In this document: piece by piece, positions 22,648 to 32,713 of the stretch
How the letters are laid out: every line of letters begins with the position of its first letter
Position numbering within the stretch: the stretch's first letter is position 1
Assembly (NCBI RefSeq): GCF_963678975.1
Contig: NC_089280.1
Coordinates: 19,893,863-19,957,862, forward strand
Source: Dysidea avara
Taxonomy: Eukaryota; Porifera; Demospongiae; Dictyoceratida; Dysideidae
Direction of reading: 5' to 3'
DNA: 64,000 bases
Notes under the pieces: model-generated
The model's input: only the letters and a program-made list of their open reading frames with translations
The model's database searches: none
Told to the model about the DNA's origin: nothing
Position numbers and translations under genes: made by a program

Positions 22648-23900
22648 TGTACAGGTAGAAAAGATGCACAGTAATACAATTCTAGAGGAATTGACTGACG
22701 TATATACAGAAGGGATGTATTAGTATGCAATTACATTCAGTGATTATCTGACCATGGAGATGTGATAATGTGAGATTGCACTTTAAATTGTGAGAATCAT
22801 GGTATTGAATCTGATGCCTACAAGTAGTAAAGCTTAAACATCCAACGGATACTTATTACATTAAGTGTACATAATTTGTGTTACATGATATGTTTAAATG
22901 AGGATGGATTAGAGCACTGGATTAAGACATGGCTGGAGTTGCCAAGAGCAGACCACAGTAATATTGAGATAAAAGCAGAGTGTTTCAACTGTCTGTCACC
23001 TACAACTGATATCTGAGTTACGTATATATTTAACATTAGCTGGGTGATTTGTACTAAAATGATCACATGGTACCGTGGATATGCTGCAAGACCAAAAAAT
23101 TTTTTTGGAGAACAAATGTGGCTGAAATGTAATACCAGAATTTCATGGATATGTCAGTGTGCACAAGTATGTGGAACATTGCTGATGGCAGCAGACTGTA
23201 GCTACATATAATAATAGCAGTTAATAGCAAGCACAACCATGCATGCACACAGCAATTATCAGCCTAAGGGCACATTTTGTGTATGTTGTATTTGTTCTCT
23301 CCATTAGCATTCAGTATGTGGGATGAAATTTGGCAGTGAATATTTATGCAGTTTTCTCAGGGCCCATATCAGTGATCAGTCTGGGCACTCCTGGCACTAA
23401 AAGGCTTCAGGTAGAGAGCTATGCATCATCACACAAACTTACTAGCTGGAAACTGCACCTTCTTCACACAATGGCCTGCCAGGTAAGGCTTTCTCCCATC
23501 CCATACACAAGTGAAGGTAGCCTAGTTACGCAAGACTAAAGAAACAAGACTATCAAAGTGTTTTAACCAACACAAACTAACCTTCAGCAATTAGTAGCAA
23601 CTTCCAATCATGTTGTTCATTAAGCAGGCTTAGCAACCACTCATCTTCCAATCAAAATAGTTACTGTCGCCCACTTTCAAACACAAATGAACAGTAGTTC
23701 ACTTGTCTAGAATCCGCCTGATCGTCACGTGCTGAATGTTTTGATCGGCATTAAATAGAGTCATCGTATGTTTCTATCACCTCCACAAAAACACCCACCA
23801 TTACACGATTGTCTCTTCATACAACATGGATTCTAATCCTGGTGAGTGCAAAGCCTTAGGCCTTGTAGTTTTCTCAAACATTTATTTATTCATTCTTAAT
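22648..23900 (+). repeat. 1.25-kb direct duplication, left copy
   Basis: Matches 25254-26440 in the same orientation with scattered substitutions and indels. Shared blocks include CAATTCTAGAGGAATTGACT, CATCCAACG(G/A)A, CAGGGCCCATATCAGTGATC and ACTAGCTGGAAACTGCACCT. The 3' end of each copy is a TATA-bearing cassette (C here). No protein-coding frame survives in both copies, so it is probably non-coding mobile DNA. Confidence 0.85.
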
Positions 23901-23990
23901 TAATAACGTAATTTTAACCGCATTTCATATTATCTTTAGTACTTGGTTGTATAATTACTAGGACAAAGTCACATATATCCATGTACATAT
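23640..23990 (+). repeat. TATA-bearing cassette, copy C
   Basis: Has GGCATTAAATAG near 23748, then ACACGATTG..CTTCATACAAC, an ATG-containing mini-exon ATGGATTCTAATCCTG followed by GTGAGTGC, and the GGCCTTGTAGTTTTC block. The mini-exon plus donor is exact enough to suggest a promoter and first exon. Confidence 0.55.
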
Positions 23991-24039
23991 GCCAGTTAGG
24001 CAACCTACTAGGGATGCCACGACATAGAAATTTTTATGT

Positions 24040-24110
24040 CACATGTCATAGAGGTTTATATCACGACATGTCATATGTCACGACATGTCATATGTCACAA
24101 CATAAGCAAT
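24040..24110. repeat. ACATGTCATATGTC short tandem repeat
   Basis: Two to three copies of CACGACATGTCATATGT in tandem. The remaining sequence to 25253 is AT-rich and without a recognised gene. Confidence 0.6.
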
Positions 24111-25253
24111 TCTTAAAGTTTCACAACTGAAGCTGTTACTTATGAAACTGTATAGCTATTTTGATTCAAACATGTGAAAATATCAACTTAAACATCAGCA
24201 ATATTAACTATGACATCAACAACCAACATTGTTCATACTTATTTGTCTTATTCTTCAACTGCACACTTTCACATGTCACAGAGTAGTCTGTTAGCAGAGA
24301 ATGCACTGTAATGTACCCTAAAAGGACAGATTGTCAAGCCATACAAAGTGTCAATTTTACATCCTGTAAAATATGTTCATGTTGTAATAACTTGTTGCGT
24401 TTTATTGCATCATGCCACAAAATGGCAAATTTGTACTGATCTTCTAACAGATAATTGTAAACAAAGCAATGGTAATACTATAAAAATAATTATCCAGTTT
24501 TACTTGTAGGTGCATGTCTCCCCTGCAGTTCACATCATTGTTTGGTAGGGGAAAAAACCACTCTATAAAGTTTCGCCCTGTGTGAACAGTCGCATCAGCC
24601 AGCTAGGCTCTAGCAGCTGGTACAAACTTGTAATGTTATAACTTTTGTATCGCTGACAAGAACAGGTGATAAACAAGCCTGTTCGGTTAATTACTGTCTA
24701 CATTGGGCTAGTGCTGCTGTTCTTGTGACTACATTTCCAAGTGTCGTTTCATTACCTTCAAGTACAGTATTGGCCTGATAATGTATCTTTCATTTAAGAA
24801 AAGTGCTTTAGATATATAAAAGTTCACAAACAATGATTTGAATATTGCTTCCACGAGCCCTAGATGTTAAAGTTATGCAATGATATGATATGTGTTGAAG
24901 TGTTAAGGATTCAGTAAATTGCGATGATGATTCTGTTATTGCAAGGAGTCGAGTTGTATGGCCATGACTGCAGCCAGGTAACTGACAAGTTTCAGGACTG
25001 ACATAGAGTAGTTTAGCGCACAAAATCATAAATCAAGAACTATATGTAGGGTTCAGTGATAGCCATGAGTTTAGCTAGAAGCCTAAAGTAAATTGCCATA
25101 AGAATGACATAATATATATATATATGTTTTGCAAAAATCTCCTTGCAGGCTACATAGCTATAAGTGTGCCCATGAGGTGGTGCTACAGATGCAAGCTTAA
25201 TACTCAGTGGAGGATTCTTAATAGTGTTACATATAGTTACTGTTTTATTAGTA

Positions 25254-26440
25254 TGTGTAGGTAGAAGAGATGCACATACACAGTAATACAATTCTAGAGG
25301 AATTGACTGGCACATAAACATAAGGGATGTATTACTATGTAATTACAGTCAGTATGAATTCTGATTACTCGACCGTGGAGATGTGAGAACGTGAGCTTAC
25401 ACTTTGAATTGTGAGAATCATGGTATTGAAGATGCCTACAAGCAGTGAAGCTTAAACATCCAACGAACACTTATTACATTTATACACAGTTTGTGTCACA
25501 TGATAGGTTTAAATGAGAATAGATCAGGGCGCTGGATTAACACATGGCTGGAATTGCCAAGAGCAGATCACAGTAAGATTGGGATAAAAGCAGAGTATTT
25601 CAACTGTCTGTCACCTACAACTGATATCTGAGCTTTGTAGAGAGTATATTTATCATAAGCTGGGTCATTTGTACTAAAACAATCACATGATGCTGTGGAT
25701 ATGCTGCAAGACGAAATAAAACTTTGGAGAACAAATATAGCTAAAATGCAATACCAGAATTTCATGGGTATGTCAGTGTACACAAGTATGTGGAGCATTG
25801 CTGATGGTGACAGAATAGCTACATATACTAATAGCAGTTAATAGCAAGCACAACCATGCACACAGCAATTATCAGCCCAGGGGCACATTTTGTGTATGTA
25901 GTGTTTGTTCTCTCCGTCAGGGTGTATGTGGGATGCAATTTGGCAGTGAATATTTATAGTTTTCTCAGGGCCCATATCAGTGATCAGTCCAGGCACTCCT
26001 GGCACTAAAAGGCTTTAGGTAGAGAGCTATGCATCATCACACAAACTTACTAGCTGGAAACTGCACCTTCTTCACACAATGACCTGCCAGGTGAGGCTTT
26101 CTCCCATCCTATACACAAGTGAAGGTAGCCTAGTTATGCAAGCCTGAAGAAACAAGACTATCAAAGTGTTTTAACAAACCTCCAGCGATTAGTAGCAACT
26201 TTCAACCACGTTGTTCATTAAGCAGGCATAACAACTACTTGTCTTCCAATCGAAATAGTCGCTGTTACCCACTACTTTGTGATGGGCATTATATAGTGAT
26301 AACACATCTGTTTCTTCACCAGCATGAAGAGGCCTAAGTATTATACGATTGTGTCTTCATACAACATGGATTATTTTTCAGGTTAGTGCGTAGCCCTAGG
26401 CCTCATAGTTTTCTCAAACATTATTAATTATTATTTATTT
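25254..26440 (+). repeat. 1.25-kb direct duplication, right copy, with cassette D
   Basis: Second copy of 22648-23900. It ends in TATA-bearing cassette D: GGGCATTATATAG near 26284, ATGGATTATTTTTCAG, GTTAGTGCG, then GCCTCATAGTTTTCTC. After about 26445 similarity to cassette C stops. Confidence 0.8.
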
Positions 26441-26974
26441 ATGATGTCATTTTGAAATTTTTCTCTGAGTTTTTCATGTTTCCACTTCTGCTTCCTACCC
26501 TAAAGGGATATTGCAAAATCTGCTCTGTAAGAAATTTTAACCTCACTTATTGTGCACATGTTGGTACAGTCGGGACGCAACCGTCAAAAAACGGAAGTTT
26601 TTAATTGTACGCGCAATTTACGAGAAGTCTAAAATGGCGTTCGAGACGTGCCACACGGATGAGAAAAATGCCTTTCAACCACTGAGCTTCTGGCTTGTTT
26701 TCGAACAAAAGCACTTCAAGAGATGATTTATGAAGATAGCTATGCAGTTTTTTTAATCATGAATCGTGCAGGTTGGAAATGTTTCCTTGGTAGAATTGAA
26801 CAGGAATTTAACTGCTCCCGATTTCGCTTTGCTGTGGATAAAGTAAGAAGAGTGCACAAAATCCAAGTCTATGAAAGTGAAAAGATTTGTATGTAGTATG
26901 TTTAGAAGCTGTATGAAGGCGTTTACGGCTATGAAACAAATTTGTACTCACTTATTGCAGCTGGTGTTGCAATA
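26441..26974. other. Unassigned sequence
   Basis: Includes a CpG-richer patch near 26565-26680 (GTCGGGACGCAACCGTC, AAAATGGCGTTCGAGACG) that looks like the end of an element or an old promoter. No gene could be supported. Confidence 0.35.
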
Positions 26975-27128
26975 CAGTGGAACCTCCCTTAACAAAGGAG
27001 ACAATATAAAGATATTGGTCCAGTCAATATATGTTTTGCCGCTGAAGGAGAAAAACACCTATTGCAGCATATTTAGGCCTGGAATTCTGCCTCCCAAATT
27101 GTCCGTTATTTATAGAGTGGTTCCACTG
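26975..27128. mobile_element. Short Tc1/mariner-type MITE
   Basis: 154-bp element with ends CAGTGGAACC and GGTTCCACTG, flanked by TA at 26973-26974 and 27129-27130. It shares the outermost 10 bp with the MITE at 8015-8233 but a different interior. Confidence 0.75.
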
Positions 27129-27270
27129 TAGCCATCCCCATAGCTGTATGTTTGTTCTTGCAACAAAAGCAGACATTTATCAAAAGTGGGGTTAGCATTA
27201 AATTCCTTATCCCACACATGGTAGTCATGCTAATAATTATACACACAGTGTATGTGATTAGTTGTTTCTG

Positions 27271-27398
27271 TTATACAATATCATATCTATCTAAAAATAA
27301 ATCCTCTGTTATAACCTCCTCTTCATATAGCTCACACTCATCACCTTCACATTGTGGCTCATCTTCAGATTCTTCTGATTCAGTACCATCATCTGGTG
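27271..27398 (-). pseudogene. PIN-CXC element protein, C-terminal acidic tail
   Basis: Minus-strand coding continuation of the PIN-CXC protein after the foldback insertion. It reads PPDDGTESEESEDEPQCEGD and on to a stop (TAA) at 27271-27273. The frame joins the CXC part at 28252 once the 853-bp foldback and one 9-bp duplication are removed. The acidic, Ser/Glu-rich tail lies just after the CXC zinc motif. Confidence 0.75.
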
Positions 27399-28251
27399 GG
27401 GAGCCTGTATTCTGCGGAATACGGAATAGCGGAATAGTAGAATAACGGAATAAGCGAAAATCACATTCTAAATATTTTGTTATTGTTTATAGCCTCTATA
27501 ACGTTTTAATATACATTCCTCACCTCGTAGAGAGCACAATCACGATGGCACCGATCCTCGGGGCGATCTTTAAATAGGATATGTACAAAGATATTCACTC
27601 TAGAACAATCTAACTAAGCTAAACTACCATCAAATACACTTCACTACACAATTGCTAGAAAACTAGAAGTTCTTTGCGCTATACTTGCTCATACCAGCTG
27701 TCATACACGAGTAACTTCCCAAATTTATTAGAGTTATATGCGAAGTGTTAGAGCCGAGGTTGGAGCTCTGATGTTGGGAGCTGAAAGCAGTATCATCCTC
27801 CGAATTTATTTGAAACACTATAGGAAATGGTAACAGAGTTATAAGAAAGGTCAGATTATTCCATGCATGCAGGGTAGCTACCTAGGGAGTGGATTGTTTT
27901 GTCCTAAACTATTCGGCCAGTTAGCTAGCTAGCTAGCTGCTCGTGTGTGACAGCTGATATGAGTAAGTATAGCACAAAGAACTTCTAATTTTCTAGCGAT
28001 TATGTAGTGAAGTGTATTTAACAGTAGTTTAGCTTAGTTAAATTGTTCTAGAGTGAATATCTTTGTACATATCCTATTTAAAGATCGCCCGAGGATCGGT
28101 GCCATCGTGATTGTGTTCTCTACGAGGTGAGGAATGTATATTAAAACGTTATAGAGGCTATAAACAATAACAAAATATTTAGAATGTGATTTTCGCTTAT
28201 TCCGTTATTCTGCTATTCCGCTATTCCGTATTCTACGGAATACAGGCTCCC
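27399..28251. mobile_element. Foldback element, 853 bp, 9-bp target duplication
   Basis: Begins GGGAGCCTGTATTCTGCGG and ends with the complement TACAGGCTCCC. Arms of about 270-290 bp are near-perfect complements. They include GGAATAGCGGAATAG-type runs near the ends and CGATGGCACCGATCCTCGG further in, around a ~300-bp centre. The sequence CATCTGGTG flanks it on both sides (27390-27398, 28252-28260). A 9-bp duplication and long arms fit Mutator-like/foldback elements. It has no gene and interrupts the CXC coding end of the host element. Confidence 0.93.
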
Positions 28252-31200
28252 CATCTGGTGGTGGTTTGGGGATATTCAAATTGGTGCATCCCTGGCACAA
28301 ACATCCTGGTCCACAGCTTCGTTGTCTCTTTCTACAGCCACATCTCTGAGTTTTGCAGCCTTTTGTGCAGCTACACCCTTTTGTTAGGAATTCTATAATG
28401 TCTTTGATCATTTGTCGGACCTCAGTTGCTTCCCAATCAAATACGTACTTACCATCTTCTTGAACTAACCACCCACTGTCTTGTGGAGATGCAAGTGATG
28501 CAAACATGTCTGCTTTGCCAGAATTCTGCCACATCTGACTCACCCAGCAGCATCTGAGCCAGTGTCGCCAAAGTGATGTGATAGTGGGCACCCTGTCCTC
28601 CTCAATTATGACTCTGTCACTCACAATTTCTCTGATACTGTTCAACCACATTCGATGCTGCTCCTCTGGCTGTAGTGTGGGGTCTATTGAATTAAACAAA
28701 TGTAGTGGTGTTTTATGGCCTTTCAGTGCTGCAAAACCTGTAGCATGCTTCATAAAATAGCATGTCCCAACAAGTCTAATAAATGACAAAAAACCATAGT
28801 GTTTGTCATCAGATGTCTGGTGTAAACACCCTAGCATGTTGTGACCACTAATAAATGATGCAAACTGAAAAAAGTTGTTCAAGACAGTCGCCTTCCCTAT
28901 AAACTTGAGGTAGGAAATGTAGTCACACCCTGTGCTAATAAACAAAGATTGTAATATTTGACATAATTCATTTCCTTGAGGTAGATTGCCAAGGTCGGAG
29001 TCTCTTGTTAGTGCTAACTTTAAATTGTTAATGTTGATGTACCTCTTTTCATCACGTAGGTAGTATTGGGATGTTGGCTTAAGTGACTTAGCCCAATATT
29101 GTACACATCCGTGTCTGGAGAATAAATGAGAATAACATTGGCATGACATTGCACAGCATGTCACCAGATTCTGTTGTCAGCTTCTTCAGCATTCGAATAG
29201 TATTCCTCTGGCTGTTCTATTGTCAATTCTACTGCATGTAATAGCCATGCGTTATTCTCACCTAAGCCTGAAATGCACCCAGCCATAACTAAACGTTGGT
29301 TGCCCTTAAGTAAGAAACGTCCATGTTGCAACAGAGAAAGCCCAATAGCTTCAACTATCAATCGTTTACATTGCTGGGACTGGAGGTTTTCTTGCCAATT
29401 ACTAGGGATATTTGTGGTAGGAGTGAATGAGCCATATTGGTGATTACTGCTATTCTGTGAATATCGCTTTCTGTGCTCGGACTGTTTAGGATTGAAAGCA
29501 TGCCTATGTGGTTTATCAAACACAAGGTGTACTTCTTGTATTCCAGCTCTAAAGTATTGGGTGACAAACTGTTCAAACAAGAAACAGGCATAGTCAGAAA
29601 ATGTTTTGGTTTGACGTAGTGGTCGTGTATTAATGATGAACATAGCATCTATAATAACAACTTGTGGTGTTACAGGTAAGGTGGTTGTAAATACTGGTGG
29701 ACTTGCCTTCTGGTAGCGAGTAGATAGCTTGTCTGTCCATTTGCTCTTGTTCCTCTTGTGTGGATTGCCATCTTCATCGCACAGAGTTCTAGGTAATTCT
29801 GAATACTGTTCTTCAGATGTGATATATGGCTGATGTTTATGTTTTACCCAAACAAGTTTCCGCTGCAGACATGTGAGTTTCTGCTTCATTTCTCTTTCAT
29901 TGTCAGTACCGCGAGCTTTTTTTGGTTTAGTTGACATTGTTATCAATCTGTGCTGTCGTAAAGGTGTTTTTATACCAGAAGTTTGCAATATGTGATATTT
30001 GACATAATTTTGATATGATTGTTTACCGATTTGATAGAATGAAAGCATGTCACTGGTTTGCTCATTAGTAGCTGGCTGGCCTGTAAATACATTCAGTAAA
30101 CCTCTGTTGTTGCATTGGCTGGCAGGAAATAAACTTTTAGAAATAATCAAATTACACATTTCCATGATGTTATCTTCGCACCTGTATGTCTGAGGAGAAC
30201 TATCTAGTATTTCTGATGGATGTATGTGGCTACCTGACTGTGGAGGAAATAGTTGATGTAATAGGTTCTTGTACAGTATAATGCGATCATTGAAAAACAA
30301 ATTCGTTTTCTGCAAGTATGATTCTGTTGGACGAACAACAGCAGTCTTTAAGTCCTTGTTGATGCACATCTCGTGCGCTTCATCCAATGCTACTGCCCGC
30401 TGTTGCTGTCCGGTGAGATTTACTGTAAAGCCTCCTTTCTCCAGACAGGTTAGAACAATTGATGGGTAGCATTGAATCGCAGCTAAGTGGTGTGGGATAA
30501 TGCGAGCATAGTAGTCTCTATCGAAAGCTGAAAATATAGGAACCATCTGTTTCAGACTTGCTACACGTAATTTCCAGTTGCTACTTCGTACAGCCAAGTA
30601 GAGGCTAATGTAGGAGAAGCAATCTCTAAAGACAAACTGGGCCCAAAACTTCCATGTCTGATCAACTTCACTCATCCTATCTACGAAATCCTTGAAACCT
30701 TTATTAGTATGGCTGTCTTTCACTAATTCAGATGTTCGTTTCACCATGTGTTGCAGCGATCTCTTTTCTTGTATACTAGACAACAGGATACAACTAGCAT
30801 CCATAGTGATGGTGTTGCTGGAGTTACTAAGGTAAGTATGCAATATTTCTCTGTAAAGGGCTTCCCATGCTTGCATGAGAAAGTAGTGCATACGTTTAAA
30901 GTTAGAGCATTGTTCTATAGATTTTAATGTACTACCATGGTACCCTGCATTACTGGCTATCTCCTTCAGACCAGCAGCATAATAAATTTTCATAAGAATT
31001 GGTTGATAATTTTTTTAAATATTCCAATCTCCTGGGAATAACAGCTTTTGAAGGGCTGTACTATACTGTTTTTTAATGTTCATAAGATGTTTGTATGTTT
31101 TTCCGTCACCTACTAAAAGCACGTATCCATTCTGTACATTATCAAATTTGTCAAGCAAGTCCTCTGTTACCAGTGTCATGGTTTCCATACTATCTGGGTT

Positions 31201-32330
31201 TTCATTTATTAGCTCCATGTATGATGGGTGTTGATGACCACAGTTGTTATTGTCCTCTAAACAAAATCTGAATTCACAAAGAGTTGCTTTTGATGGGAAT
31301 TGGCTTGCCTGATAGTGTAAGGTATGCTTTTGAAGGACATAAGAAAATAATAGATCATGTAAGTTATTTTTTTCATTAAGTTCAGTGCTGGTCTGTAGAA
31401 AATGGTTAAATGCTAATGTTGTTGCTGTTGTTTCCATGTATACTTGTGAAGTTTGTATTGTGTTGTTTGTAGTGAGACCTGATGCTAAGGAGTGGACTTC
31501 AACAGTTCTTGGACGCTTGGGTCCCAGTTTGTGATGGCTATCAGAAGATGCATGTTGTTGACTGGATGAAGTTATTGGTGGAGAACTGTCAGTGGTTGTT
31601 TTGCAAGGGGCACTCGGTGTTGCAGTACCTTCTGATGAACTGGTTGCTGTAGATGGTAACACTAAATTGTCTGGATCTGGTTGTACTAGCTGTAGTGTAG
31701 TGCCATGATAACTCCTATGTTGGTTGCCACAATAAACTGCTGCATAACTTTGCAGCATGTCGAAGTTATCAATGGAGGCTATTGTAAATCTATTGTTTGG
31801 GATTTCATCCCAGATTTTAGATTGACGTTGAGCTATAGCATGTTGAGTTACGAATCTATCATGGATATCTGGAGAGGAGACACACCCTAATCTGTTTAGA
31901 ATACTAATTAGTAGCCGTGACCCTCCACAAACTTCTACAACATCAGCAATCAGATCGTGGATTGGTGTAGGCTTCTTGGGATTTGTGCAGAACTTGAGTT
32001 GATTTAAAATGAAAAATAATCGAATTTTTTTAATGTGTTCTGTAACATTGGTGGTCTCTCTATCTCTAACTGTAGTTGTTATTGATGTTAAAAATTGAAG
32101 TAATAGAGGATTGATACTATTTAACTCTTCGTTAATGTTAAGTAACGCACAGCTGGGAGATGGTTGTGAATGAGATGACTTCTTTATTTCTTCATGTAAT
32201 AAATTATTGACAATGATACTTGCTTCCTTTAGTGTTGTGTCTACGTCTGGTATTTGACATTGGATTTCAGGTTCAGATAAGTACTGATTTGGGGGTTGTG
32301 ATGCACTGAGTGCCCAAGACAATACAACTA
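28252..32330 (-). pseudogene. PIN-CXC mobile-element protein, main body (FEN1-like nuclease plus CXC)
   Basis: Minus-strand body of a large multi-domain protein resembling repetitive animal-genome proteins. From the N side it has a GGSRLLISILNRLGCVSS segment, DNFDMLQSYAAVYCG, and a VALDEAHEMCINKD segment. A FEN1/XPG-type PIN nuclease follows: IIDAMFIINT, VHLVFDKP, AEEADNRIW, DTDVYNIG, and STGCDYISYLKFIGKA, which matches the FEN1 GCDY..I.GIG helix-turn-helix. At the end is a Cys-rich CXC domain (CSCTKGCKTQRCGCRKRQ). This copy is dead: TAA at 31015-31017 where a Leu is expected, TGA at 29161-29163 just after RIW, and a frameshift between about 29040 and 29085. On both sides of the two nonsense codons the frame continues, so they are point mutations. 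Function is inferred only from fold motifs; the nuclease may cut flapped or structured DNA. Confidence 0.8.
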
Positions 32331-32356
32331 CGGTACAAATCACCCACAAGTTAAAC
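32331..32356 (+). repeat. Left terminal inverted repeat of Tc1-BEN element
   Basis: CGGTACAAATCA at the border next to TA. Mismatches to the right end are at positions 13 (C versus G) and 20 (G versus C). The palindrome CCACGCGTGGA follows at 32360-32370, then AACACGCGTGTT. Confidence 0.95.
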
Positions 32357-32637
32357 GATCCACGCGTGGAACACGCGTGTTATTTTCGTGTACCTGATTA
32401 TCGTGTGAAGCCTCGCGAGACTTAGCGAGTAATTCGCACACTTACCAGAAAATGTGCGTGCGCCCTAGCTACATATTGCAACTGTTAACGAGAGTTAAAT
32501 ATACATAGCAAGCATACTAACAAAGTATAGTAGGCACACACAAATACATACGCGGTCCACTGACATTATAAACTCTGTACCCGGTGTGAGATCGTCCTTC
32601 AAAGATATCGGTAGGCATTAAAACAAATTCTGCTAGC

Positions 32638-32647
32638 GCGCATGCGC
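32638..32647. promoter_or_regulatory. NRF1-like site upstream of BEN gene
   Basis: Palindrome GCGCATGCGC, the core of the NRF1 binding site, lies 67-76 bp before the BEN start codon in a locally CpG-rich stretch. No TATA box is evident. It suggests a housekeeping or germline-type promoter carried by the transposon. Confidence 0.5.
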
Positions 32648-32713
32648 AATTCTGTTCGAGGCCACGTTGTTGTAGCGTTGTGTTGTTGTGTTGACAGTGT
32701 GAGTCGAGGTGAT

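Noticed and set aside
28205..28251. Extension of the CXC protein into EPVFRRIRNSGIAE
   Set aside because: This tail is read from the foldback element, not the protein; the true tail resumes at 27398.
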